A DNA stretch of 64,000 nt, taken from Corbicula japonica. Lineage: Eukaryota; Mollusca; Bivalvia; Venerida; Cyrenidae. The notes below the pieces were generated by a model, which made no database searches, was not told the origin of the DNA, and saw nothing but the letters and a program-made list of their open reading frames with translations. The DNA lies in the NCBI GenBank assembly GCA_038501625.1, contig JAZAYU010000034.1, positions 3,003,102 to 3,067,101 on the forward strand. The letters are read 5' to 3'. Shown here piece after piece: positions 34,680 to 46,800 of the stretch; positions within the stretch are counted from its first letter, which is position 1; each line of letters opens with the position of its first letter. A program made the translations under genes and the position numbers.

Positions 34680-35400
34680 GGTTAAAAATGATAATTTGAT
34701 AATGACGTAATAACTGAACTCGATTTGTCGTCTTAATCTGGTTATTTCCGAATAACAGACGTCGACTTGTCGTCTTAAAATAAAACGACAAAACTTCATA
34801 ATAACCTATTGTGAAGAAACTGTTATGTTGACCATGCTCGTTGTTTATGGCTTTATGACTTGTTATAGGTCGACATATAGACCCCCAAATTCCAGAGCTA
34901 TTGCCCTTGAATAACTCCAAAACTGACCCTTGTTAGCTTGTGACCTGTCAAGCCAAAAAATTATTATAGATAAAATGAATAAACATTCACCAAAATGTAA
35001 ACAGGATGCAAACTTGTGCACCTCCTATTTTGCAGGGGCCATTACTTTCAATTACTCAGTTATTTACCATGAAATAGCCAAAATGATGAAAATAGGCTTG
35101 TTAGCTGCCTATCCAAATAGAATCATGGAACCTTCACCATAATATTATATTAAGGATGTGAAAGTGTGCACCTTCTATTTTGAATGGGCTATTATTCGCA
35201 AAGTACTCGGTTGTTGCCCCCGAAATAGCCAAACAATGATGAAAATTGGCTTGTGACCTACCTTGCTAAATAATTATTATAATTAGAATCTCTGAACCTT
35301 CACCAAAATGTTTTCCAGGATGAGACGTGTGCACCAACTATTTTGTAATGACCATAGCTCACAAATCAGCCATAAATATTTGTAGCACTGTCGCACTCCA
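34680..35400. repeat. Long dispersed repeat, copy 1 (second copy at 63340-63960)
   Basis: Shares with 63340-63960, in the same orientation and order: CTCGATTTGTCGTCTTAATC, GTCGACTTGTCGT, AAATTCCAGAGCTATTGCCC, CTCCAAAACTGACCCTTGTT, TCATGGAACCTTCACC and GAAAATTGGCTTGTGAC. A continuous family of over 600 bp with indels. No intact frame. Confidence 0.8.
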
Positions 35401-35454
35401 TTTAATATTCATGAACATGTCAACGTGTACACATTGATGAACATGTCTTATTTA

Positions 35455-36170
35455 GCCCACCTTCCGATGGTGGGCTTTACAAATCAACCTTCGTCCGTGG
35501 TCTGCCGTCCGTTAACAATATTTTGCTCCCGCTACTAGTCAGAAACTACAGGGTGAATTTTAACCAATTTTGCTCAAATTGTGCCCCTAGTGCCGTAGTT
35601 GGTCCTTACCCAAACTGGATTACCTAGGGTCAAAAATGGGTCATCAGCCAAATGCGGTCATTTTCTTTACTCTACAGAAGATGACTTTGATAAGATCTTA
35701 ATGAAATTTAGTATGAATATTCATCTTATGAAGGTCTTGAAGGCATACAAAATTTGGGTCATCTAGCGGCAAAAATGGGGTCATAGGTCACATGCTAGAA
35801 AAAACATTATCCTGCTACAAGTAGGCATTATAAGCCGGATTTCAAGCGAACTTTTTCATAATGAGCCCCTAGTGCCCTCGTTGGTCCTAGCCGAAACTGG
35901 GCCGCAAGGTCAATTGAAGTCAAAATTATTTTTTCACTCTAGAGACCTTATTTTTGACCACATCTTAACAAAATTTGGTGTGAATTTTGATCTCATTAGG
36001 GTCACGTCCAATAGATGACCCCTATAGTTTTTGGGGTCACTAGGTCAAAGGTCATGGTCAAAGTGGCCTTGAAAAGCAAAAAACATTTCCAACCAATTAC
36101 TATTGAAGTGACTCGTCAGACTTCATAGGTAGGTTGGCCATGTCCAGTAGACGACCCCTGTATCTTTTTG
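35455..36170. repeat. Dispersed repeat starting with a GCCCACC hairpin
   Basis: AGCCCACCTTCCGATGGTGGGCT forms a small hairpin at 35456 (arms AGCCCACC / GGTGGGCT). Then come internal repeats around GTGCCCCTAGTGCC, AACTGG and GGGTCA. The CTAGAAAAAACATT and CTACAAGTAGGCATTA part recurs at 63960-64000. Confidence 0.65.
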
Positions 36171-36181
36171 GGTCAAAAATA

Positions 36182-36246
36182 TTCAGCCAATCAGATACTT
36201 GAGATTTGAGACTGGTCTTCAATCGTAGTTTTATGATCTTGGACCC
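36182..36246. mobile_element. Hairpin MITE copy 14, right half only
   Basis: CAGCCAATCAGATACTTGAG through GTAGTTTTATGATCTTGGA; left arm absent. Confidence 0.8.
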
Positions 36247-37119
36247 AGGGATTCGATACTGCTGCACAGAAGCAATTATCTCACAGTTTAAGTTTAAATT
36301 ATTATATAAACTATATATATATATAATTGTGCATTTCTTGTTTCTCAGTTTTTAACACCGAAACACCACTTAACCAGACATCAAATTATCAAACAGGCAA
36401 CGGGAGAGTTAAGCTTGTCTTTGATGAAACTGGCTATTTTAACACAATTAAAATGTATAAGTTATTATGGAAAAAAGTGTGTTCATAATAATATTTGGTC
36501 TGTCATCAACTATTTTTCTCTGTACCCTGTGTGGGAACCTTGGTGCAATTGCTGTAGTTTGAATTAAAAATTGTTTTTTTTTTCCAAAATATTTTTTTTT
36601 ATGGAATGATGTCAGGAGGTAAAATGCAAAATATGTATCGTGGGGCTAAATAAATATGTATAAACATCTCAAGGTGAATTTCTTCGTTTGTTTTTTATTA
36701 TTCCCAGACTGCATACATTTTTGCAATTTTGGCCTTCCATACTCCCATTATGAATATCCTCGAAGGGATACAATTCGTTTTGTATTTTCTCTGCACGTGG
36801 TCACTAACAGCCAATCATTGTAAATTTAAATTTCAAACAAGATATGTCGTGTTTTGTAAAAGGCAATTATTTATTTTTCTGGAAAAATTAATACTTTTCA
36901 GGTAAATGCTTTTTTCATATTTTTATTTTTCGTAGCGATATTAAGTCTTGATATAATTAAATATATAAACGATTACATTTTACCTGTGCACATTATTGGC
37001 ACGTTATACACGATTTGATGTCACCTGATGTGCGGGTTATGTTTGTTTACATATTTTGACGTGATACCTGTCTGGTATTTTTTATGTCTGTAAACTTTAA
37101 GCCGAAATAATAACTTAAT
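36247..37119. other. No gene seen
   Basis: AT-rich sequence with T-homopolymer runs near 36570-36600. Confidence 0.4.
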
Positions 37120-37378
37120 ATAGAGTTGCGCTCGTCTTTATGTCTGTCCGTATGTACGTCCGTCGGTACGTACGTCCCCCGAATCTTGTGCAGTGTGGCA
37201 TCAGCTATTCATTAACTATCTGGAGGATTTCTTTCAAACTTGCACAGATGATCAAGCAGAATGTGTAGATGAATGTGTTTATTTTGACCAGAGTTGCGGC
37301 CATATGTTGTTAAATAAATGCTGTTGTAGCAGTGGGGGCATCAGTGTCCCGAGGAAAGATTCTAGTTTATATCTGTAA
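37120..37378 (+). repeat. Likely dispersed repeat with GTCCGT/GTACGT start
   Basis: Begins with alternating GTCCGT/TACGTACGTCC motifs, then ATCAGCTATTCATTAACTAT and TTTCTTTCAAACTTGCACAG. Similar blocks are common between bivalve genes (from general knowledge; only one copy is seen here). The Cys-rich 61-codon frame inside it is not taken as a gene. Confidence 0.4.
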
Positions 37379-37560
37379 TCGCTAAGCCCAAATAATTACT
37401 TAAAATTTTTGTTAATATTGTTTTTCATATTATATATGATGATTAGTTCATATGATTATTTATGAGCGAGATTAAATAATAAACTGTCTAAGTATAATTA
37501 TCATAAGGAACGCTATCAAAAGTAAAAATAGTGTCATCGTCCGACTAAACGACCCTTAGC

Positions 37561-37635
37561 CTGAGCCTTAAAACTAAGATTGGAGACCCAATCTCAAATC
37601 TCGAACATCTGATTGGCTGAAATGGCGACCAGTCG
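37561..37635. mobile_element. Hairpin MITE copy 15, left half only
   Basis: AAAACTAAGATTGGAGACC through GATTGGCTGAAATGGCGACC, then broken off at the start of the promoter-like block of the repeated-exon gene. Confidence 0.75.
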
Positions 37636-37644
37636 TTTGTTAAC

Positions 37645-37760
37645 ATGTACATCACGTGACGTATAATAGCTAAATCCCATTGGTTAGATAGGTCATATGA
37701 TCTGAGCTTTTATCAGTTTTTACTGTCGCGGGAAAGGAAAATTAGTCCGCGAAAGTAGTT
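37645..37760 (+). promoter_or_regulatory. Promoter-like block of the repeated-exon gene
   Basis: ATCACGTGACGT (E-box/CRE type) at 37651, CCATTGG (inverted CCAAT) at 37678, and GTCGCGGGAAA (E2F type) at 37735, in that order about 200-90 bases before the ATG at 37850. A related block recurs at 38080-38160 and 39310-39420, partly decayed, and weakly at 38760 and 40990. Site naming is by consensus only. Confidence 0.4.
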
Positions 37761-37849
37761 CAGAGAGCAAGCTGCTAGATAAGATTTTCAGTTAGTTTTT
37801 GGTCATCTTTTGACCATTTCAATCTTTGTAATTTTATGTATATCAGAAA

Positions 37850-40800
37850 ATGATTGTTATAACAGATGACGATGATGAAGAAGAATCTGAGAAACCTTAT
37901 GTGCAGTGGAGGAACAAGAGCAGCATCATGGAAACAAGTAAGCTACTGATAAGTGTTTTCATTGTTTGAGATAGTTTGAGCTTTCCGAATTTTAAAGTTT
38001 TTTTTTGTCTCATATGTAGCAACAAAGTTGTTTGAGTCATATTTTTAAGCATTTCATATACATGTGATATTTAATAGCAAAATGCTACTGGTTAGATGCG
38101 TCATATGACCTGAGCTGATGTTTTTTACTTTAGCGGGAAAAAAAATTAGTCCGCGAAAATAGTTCCAAGTGCAAGCTACGAAACAAGATTTTTAGTTGGA
38201 TTTTGGTCATGTTTTGACCATAGCAATTTTTTAATACTGGGATTTGACTTTATTGATGCTTATTGCTCAATGTCGCATTCTTATTGAATAATTTTAGAAT
38301 TGTTACGGTCGATTTTTCTTTAGCTAAATTCTGATTCACGTGTTTTTCGGAAGTCTGTTTTTTTAAAGTTGTGACTTAAGTCAGTGCGCTACCAGTTTCT
38401 GTATTAAAATCATGCATGAGTCTTAAATGGTGATTTGGGACATTGTATTTGCAGTTATTACAGCACCACACCGGCGAGTTAATATCAGAAAATGAGTGTT
38501 TCCCATTATAATAGAGGAAGAAACGGAAAATAGCTTGGTAATTCTGATGTGTGGTGGAGGAACTAGGGCATTATTCTGGAAAGAAGTAAGCTACTTATAA
38601 GTGTTTCGATTGTTTAAGATAGTTTGTGCGTCCTGATGTGCAGTACAGGGGAAGCAGAGCCGGATTGTACAGTTTTCTGAGTCTCATATGAAGCTAAAAG
38701 TGTTTTTTAGTCTTAATCTTTATATAAAAAAAGTGAAATATGCATATCGGGGATTTCTATACAGAATAAGAAGTTCTATCACATGTACATCTTGTGATGT
38801 TTGATGCTATTGCTTAATGAAGTTTTATTATCGCATAAATATAAATAAAGTGAATTGTGCATTAAAAATCTTTTAAGTCAATTATTCTTTTGTTAAATTC
38901 TGAGTCACATGTTTTCGCGAGTCTGGATTCAAAAAAGTTGTGACCCTTTAGTCTGCGCGTTTCTAATTTCCGTATGTACATCTGGCATGAGTCTTAAATG
39001 GTGATTGTTATTATTACAGCACTGCACGAACGAGGTAGTGAAGTGTATGTCTATCAGAGAATGAATGTTAGCCATTACAATGGAAGAAGAAGAAATTGAG
39101 AATCTTGTGCAGAGGAGGAACAAGAGCAGCATCCTGAAAAGACGTAAGCTACTTTAAAGTGTTTCGATCGTTTCAGGTAGTTTGAGTTTCCATATGTGCA
39201 GTAGAGGTGAAGCAGAGCAGAATTTTACAGGTTTTTCGTCTCAGATGCAGCAAAAAAGTTGTTTTTACATGTAGTAATATTCTTTTTAGAACATTTTATA
39301 TACAGAACTAAGTTTGATAACATGTACATCACGTGATGCTTAATAGCTAAATGCTATTGGTTAGATAAGTCATATGATCTGAGCTTTCCGCGAAAGTAGT
39401 TCCAAGTGCAAGCTGCCAAACAAGATTTTAGTTGGATTTTGGTCATGTTTTGACCATAGCAATCTTTTCATACTGGGATTAGGCTTTATTGATGCTAAGG
39501 TATTTGCTTCATTTAACATTCGTATCGAATAATTTTTGAATCGTAACAGTCAATTATTCTTTTGTCAAAATCCGAGTCACATTTTGTGTCGAGTTTCGTT
39601 TCAAAACAGTTCTGACTTTAATGTTTGTGCTACCAGTTTCTGTATTAACGTCTTGCTTGAGTCTTAAATAGTGATTGTTATTTGCAGATGTTACATCACA
39701 GCACCGGCGAGATAATTAAGTGAATGTGTATCAGAAACTAAATGTTAGCAATTATAACAGACGAAGAAAAAGAGGAAGAAGAATAGAGAACTGGTTACGA
39801 GCTGAATCTGCAACCAAGGAACCACGTATCCCTGAAATGATTGTATAACCGGTTTGTGTGTCAGTGTTTATTATTGAGATACAAAAAAATGCCGAATTAT
39901 CTCATGCTAACGGCAGCCATTTTTAAGTATATTATTATTGTTCTTTGAATTATTTTTTTGTCTCTATATCGCTGAAAAAATATTACGGTGCTAAAATTGC
40001 AAGCAAAAGTGTTGCATGTATGACCTGTGCCAAAGATCATACAAATAAATCTGGAGACCAGTGTCAAATCTCAAGCATCTGAAAGGTCGCAATTTCAGCC
40101 AATCAGATAACCAGACATCAAATTATCAGTCGATTATTCTTTTGCTAAATTCTGAGTCACATTTTTTTCCGAGTCTCTTTTCAATAAAGTTCTTAATTTA
40201 ATGTCTGCGCGCTTAGCCTAACAGTTTCTGTATTTTAACATCTTGCATGAGTCTTAAGTAGTGATTATTATTTGCAATTATTACAGCACAGCACCGTCGA
40301 ATTAATGAAGTGAATGTGTATCAGAAAATAAATGTTAGCCATTATAATAGACGAACAAGAAAAAGAATAGAGAATCCTGATGTGCAGTGGAGGAATAAGA
40401 ACAGCATCACGGAAAGACGTAAGCTACTTTAAGTGTTTTGATTGTTTCAGATAATTTGAGCTTCATAATGTTCAGCAGCGGTGATGCAGAGCCAAATTTT
40501 ACAGTTTTCTGCGTCTCTTATGAAGCAAGAAAGTGTTTTAGATAGCCTTATTCATAGATGCTATAGTTATTGCCAAATGTAGAATTCTGATCGAATTAGT
40601 TAAAAATTGTTTCAGTTAGTTATTCTATTGTTAAATTCTAAGTCAAATGTTTTCGCGAGTCTGGTTTCAAAAAAGTTCCGACGTTAATGTCTGCGCGCTA
40701 CATCTTCCATGAGTCTTAAATGGTAATTGGTATTTGCAGTTATAACAGCAAAGCACCGGCGAGGTAGTAAAGTGAATGCGTATCAGAAAATGAATGTTAG

Positions 40801-43800
40801 CAATTATTATGGAAGAAGACTAATAGAGAATACTGATGTGCAGTGGAGGAACAAGGGCAGCATCCTGGAACGACGTAAGCTTCTTTTAAGTGTTTTGATT
40901 GTTCGCTTCATGATGTGCAGTAGAGGTGAACAAAGCAGAAGTTTACAGTTTTCTGCGTCTCATATGTAGCAATAGTGTTTTTTAGCCATATATACAGAAT
41001 TGGAAGTTTGATCACATGTACATCATATGATGTTAAATACCAAACAATATTGGTTAGGAAGGTCGTAAGACCTGAGCAGTTAGATTTTGGTAATGTTTTG
41101 ACCATTGCAATTGTTTTCTTTTTTAATGTGATTAGGATTTATTGATGCTAAGGTTATTGCCTAATGTATTAATCTGATCTCATTAGTATTGATATGTTTG
41201 TCAGTTGTTTCATTGTTAAATTCTGAGTCACATGTTTTAGCGAGTCTTGTTTAAAAAAAGTTCTGACTTGAATATCAGCGCGCTAAATCTTGCATGAGGC
41301 GTCGCCGTCCCGCTTTGGTTAAAGTTTGCGTGCAACCTACCTATATCTTAAAAACTACTATAGCTACAGCTTTCAAACTAGGCACACTTGCTCATCATCA
41401 TGTCCCGAGTATGTACGCCAAGAACCATAACTCTTAACTTTCATTTTAATCAAATTATGGCCCTTTTTCGACTTAGAATTTCAGGTTAAAGTTGGCATGC
41501 AAGCTATTGTTCAAACTCATAACTTCCATACTACTTGTACTACAGCTTTGAAACTTTCAACACTTGTTCATTATCATATCCCATGTGTGTTTGCCAAGAA
41601 CCATAACTCTAACTTCCATTTTGTTCAAATTATGGCCCTTTTTCGACTTAGAATTTTAGGTTAAAGTTTGCGTGCAAGCTAGTTACTTTCATACTTTTTG
41701 TACTATAGCTTTGAAACTTAAGACACTTGTTTACCATCATGACCCTGACTAAGTATGCCAAGGACCATAAGTCTTTTTTAATTTTTAATCAAATTATGGC
41801 CCTTTTTCGACTTAGAATTTCTGGTTAAAGTTTGCGTGCAAGCTAGTTACTTTCATACTTCTTGTACTATAGCTTTGAATCTTAAGACACTTGTTCACAA
41901 TTATGACCCTGACTATGTATGCCAAGAACCATAACTCTTTCTTTGATTTTTATCAAATTATTGCCCTTTTTTACTTAGAATTTCAGGTTAAAGTTTGCGT
42001 GCAAAGCAAGTTACTTTCATACTTCTTGTACTATAGCTTTGAAACTTGTTCACCATCATGACCCTGACTATGTATGCCAAGAACCATAACTCTTTCTTTG
42101 ATTTTTATCAAATTATTGCCCTTTTTTGACTTAGAATTTCAGGTTAAAGTTTGCGTGCAAGCTAGTTACTTTTATACTTCTTGTACTATAGCTTTGAAAC
42201 TTGTTCACCATCATGACCCTGACTATGTATTCCAAGAACCATAACTCTTTGATTTTTATCAAATTATTGCCCTTTGTAGACTTAGAAATTAAGGTTAAAG
42301 TTTGTGTGCAAGCTGGTAAAAGCTAATTACTTTCATTCTATTAAATCTACAATTTTAAAACTTTGTATACCTTTATTTTATCATACATTAGGTTGATGTC
42401 CAAAGGCCCATAACTCATCCTTGCTTTTTTAATTTTTATATTTAATTTTTGCCCTTTTTCACTTAGAAATTAGAATTAAGACTTAGGAATTGTAGTTAAA
42501 GTTTCAATGTTAGTGTTTTTCATATGTAATGCTATAGAAAAGGTTTAAAACAGAAAACAGATGTACTTAACATACTTTGGATGAAAGTGTTGATTGGTTT
42601 TGGTGTGGGGGCATATAGGCATATACTATGCTATGCTATGCTACGCTACGCTACGCCACGCCACGCCACGCCACGCCACGCCACGCCACGCCACGCAACG
42701 CCACACTACACTACACTACACTTAATCAACTGTACTGTACTGTCCCCCCACCACCCCCCCACCACCACATACCACCACCACCAACAACAACACCACCACC
42801 ACCACCAACACCAACAACACCAACAACAACATCACCACCACCACCACCACCAACAACAACAACATAAATAACAACACCAACAACAACAACAACACCGTGA
42901 ATAACACCAACACCAACAACAACACTACCACCAACACCACCACCAACAACAACACCACCAACAAAAACACCACCACCAACATTACCGCCTACAACACCAG
43001 CAATAACAACAACAACACAACACCAACAACAACAACACTTACAACAACAACACAAACAACAATATCACCACCACCACCAACAACAACACCAACAAAACCA
43101 CCAACATCATCACTACCAGCAACAACACCAACAACACAAACAACAACAACAACACCAACAACCACCACCAACAACAACGACAACAACAACAACAACAACA
43201 ACAACACCATCACTACCAACACCATCACTACCAACACCAACAACAACACCAACAACAACACAAACAACACCAACAACAACACCAACAACAACAAAAGCAA
43301 CTAGCATACCATACTAGACTACACCACACCGCACCACTATAGGTGGGCGGGGATAGTGGGTTGATGGGTGTGGGATCAGGGGTGTATGGGCTGGGTTGTG
43401 TAAACCCTCTAAAAACCTACAAGAATAAATTGAGTGTAATTTATTGATTTCCTAACTTGTACTTTTGTTCATGTGTGTGTGTCTGGGGTGTCATAAACTC
43501 CTGAATTACTCCCCAGTTTAAATGAAGCCCAGTTTAAAATGTGCTTAAATATGTCTTGACTTTTCGAATAGTCGAGCTTGCAGTCGTTTCCGACTGGCTC
43601 TTGTTGTAACATTATCTTTGCATTTTTTGTTGATTTCATAAGTAACCTGTTCAGATTTTGCAGTGTTTTTCAGATACTGGCTGCAACAGATACAGAAAGA
43701 AGAGGCGCAGTCAAACATTGAAAGATAAGTATTTTCTTTTTTGTTAAACACTTAAAACGTCTGGGGACTTTTTTCTTTTTTATTTTATTCCATTTTCTCT

Positions 43801-46800
43801 GCACTTTTTGATGATTTCATTACTAACCTAACAGATTTTGCAGTGTTTTTCAGATACTGGCTGCAACAGATACAGAAAGAAGAGGCGCTGTCATACTTTG
43901 AAAGATAAGTATTTTCTTTTTTTAACACCAAAAAAGTCTGGGAATTTTTTGCCCTTTTCTTTCGTGTTTTTTTATTTTTTTATGTTTTTTTCCATGATCT
44001 TTGCATTTTTGTTGATTACATTACTAACCTGTTCGGACTTTGCAGTGTTTTTCAGATACTGGCTGCAACAGATACAGGAAGAAGAGGCGCAGTCAAACTT
44101 TGAAAGATAAGTATTTTCTTTTTTGTTTAACACTTTCAAAGTCTGGGGATTTTTTTTTATGTTTTCCTATTTTTTTCTTTCTTCCTTTTTTCCATTATCT
44201 TTGCTTTTTTGTTGATTTCATTACTAACCTGTTCAGATTTTGCAGTGTTTTTCAGATACTGGCTGCAACAGATACAGAAAGAAGAGGCGCAGTCAAACTT
44301 TGAAAGATAAGTATTGTCTTTTTTTATTTAACACTTCAAAAGTCTGGGGATTTTTTTTTTTGATTTTTTTTCCATTATCTTTGAACTTTTTGTTGATTTC
44401 ATTACTAACCTGTTCATATTTTGCAGTGTTTTTCAGATACTGGCTGCAACAGATACAGAAAGAAGAGGCGCAGTCAAACTTTGAAAGATATGTATTTTCT
44501 TTTTTTATTTAACACTTCAAAAGTCTGGGGATTTTTTTCTTTTTTCTTTTTTTTCCATTATCTTTGAACTTTTTGTTGATTGCATTACTAACCTGTTCAG
44601 GTTTTGCAGTGTTTTTTCAGATACTGGCTGCAACAGATACAGAAAGAAGAGGCGCAGTCAAACTTTGAAAGATAAGTATTGTCTTTTATTGTTTAAAACT
44701 TATAAAGTGTTGGGATTTTTTTTTCTTTATTTTTTTTCCATTATCTTTGCTTTTTTGTTGATTTCATTACTAACCTGTTCAGATTTTGCAGTGTTTTTCA
44801 GATACTGGCTGCAACAGATACAGAAAGAAGAGGCGCAGTCAAACTTTAAAAGATAAGTATTTTCCTTTTCTTGTTAAACACTTAAAATGTCTGGGGACTT
44901 TTTTCTTTTTTAGTTTTTTCCATTATCTCTGCACTTTTTGATATATTTCATTACTTACCTGTTCAGATTTTGCAGTGTTTTTCAGATACTGGCTGCAACA
45001 GATACAGAAAGAAGAGGCGCAGTCAAACTTTGAAAGATAAGTATTGTCTTTTATTGTTTAAAACTTAAAAAGTCTGGGGACTTTTTTCTGTTTTACTTGT
45101 TTCCATTATCTCTGCACTTTGATATATTTCATTACTAACCAGTTCAGATTTTGCAGTGTTTTTCAGATACTGGCTGCAACAGATACAGAAAGAAGAGGCG
45201 CAGTCAAACTTTAAAAGATAAGTATTTTCTTTTTTTATTTAACACTTCAAAAGTCTGGGGATTTTTTTCTTTTTTATTTTTTTTCCATTATCTTTTAACT
45301 TTTTGTTGATTTCATTACTAACCTGTTCAGATTTTGCAGTGTTTTTCAGATACTGGCTGCAACAGATACAGAAAGAAGAGGCGCAGTCAAACTTTGAAAG
45401 ATAAGTATTTTCTTTTTTTATTTAACACTTCAAAAGTCTGGGGATTTTTTTCTTTTTTATTTTTTTTTCCATTATCTTTGAACTTTTTGTTGATTTCATT
45501 ACTAACCTGTTCAGATTTTGCAGTGTTTTTCAGATACTGGCTGCAACAGATACAGAAAGAAGAGGCGCAGTCAAACTTTGAAAGATAAGTATTGTCTTTT
45601 ATTGTTTAAAACTTAAAAAGTCTGGGGACTTTTTTCTGTTTTACTTGTTTCCATTATCTCTGCACTTTGATATATTTCATTACTAACCAGTTCAGATTTT
45701 GCAGTGTTTTTCAGATACTGGCTGCAACAGATACAGAAAGAAGAGGCGCAGTCAAACTTTAAAAGATAAGTATTTTCTTTTTTTATTTAACACTTCAAAA
45801 GTCTGGGGATTTTTTTCTTTTTTATTTTTTTTCCATTATCTTTTAACTTTTTGTTGATTTCATTACTAACCTGTTCAGATTTTGCAGTGTTTTTCAGATA
45901 CTGGCTGCAACAGATACAGAAAGAAGAGGCGCAGTCAAACTTTGAAAGATAAGTATTTTCTTTTTTTATTTAACACTTCAAAAGTCTGGGGATTTTTTTC
46001 TTTTTTATTTTTTTTTCCATTATCTTTGAACTTTTTGTTGATTTCATTACTAACCTGTTCAGATTTTGCAGTGTTTTTCAGATACTGGCTGCAACAGATA
46101 CAGAAAGAAGAGGCGCAGTCAAACTTTGAAAGATAAGTATTGTCTTTTATTGTTTAAAACTTAAAAAGTCTGGGGACTTTTTTTCTGTTTTATTTTTTTC
46201 CATTATCTCTGCAATTTTTGATATATTTTATTACTAACCTGTTCAGATTGTGAAGTGTTTTTCAGATACTGGCTGCAACAGATACAGAAAGAAGAGGCGC
46301 AGTCAAACTTTGAAAGATAAGTATTGTCTTTTATTGTTTAAAACTTAAAAAGTCTGGGGATTTTTTTTCTTGAATTTTTTTCCATTATCTTTGCACTTTT
46401 TGATATATTTCATTACTAACCTGTTCAGATTTTGAAGTGTTTTTCAGATACTGGCTGCAACAGATACAGAAAGAAGAGGCGCAGTCAAACTTTGAAAGAT
46501 ATGTATTTTCTTTTTTTATTTAACACTTCAAAAGTCTGGGGATTTTTTTCTTTTTTATTTTTTTCCATTATCTTTGAACTTTTTGTTGATTTCATTACTA
46601 ACCTGTTCAGATTTTGCAGTGTTTTTCAGATACTGGCTGCAACAGATACAGAAAGAAGAGGCGCAGTCAAACTTTGAAAGATAAGTATTGTCTTTTATTG
46701 TTTAAAACTTAAAAAGTCTGGGGACTTTTTTCTGTTTTATTTTTTTTCCATTATCTCTGCACTTTTTGATATATTTTATTACTAACCTGTTCAGATTGTG

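Larger units (their letters stand above)
37632..41290 (+). repeat. Array of six leader/exon units, ~0.6 kb each
   Basis: Each unit holds some of: a promoter-like block; GGATTTTGGTCATGTTTTGACCAT; TCTGAGTCACATGTTTTCGCGAGTC; CATGAGTCTTAAATGGTGATTG; an acceptor TTATTACAG; an exon-like segment; and a donor GTAAGCTAC. Exon-like copies: A 37850-37937 (first-exon form), B 38464-38586, C 39020-39143, D 39702-39848 (no donor), E 40287-40418, F 40749-40874. A, E and F are fully open in the same terminal frame (VQWRNK.SI). B, C and D carry stops or indels in that frame. A MITE half (40033-40110) interrupts between D and E. Confidence 0.75.

Noticed and set aside
37193..37378. Cys-rich 61-codon frame that could suggest a small secreted peptide
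   Set aside because: No signal peptide, and the DNA resembles a dispersed repeat with GTCCGT/GTACGT start rather than an exon.
42581..43307. Several long frames rich in Thr/Asn, His/Gln, Val/Leu or Gly
   Set aside because: Pure products of the CAA/CAC microsatellite in different frames.
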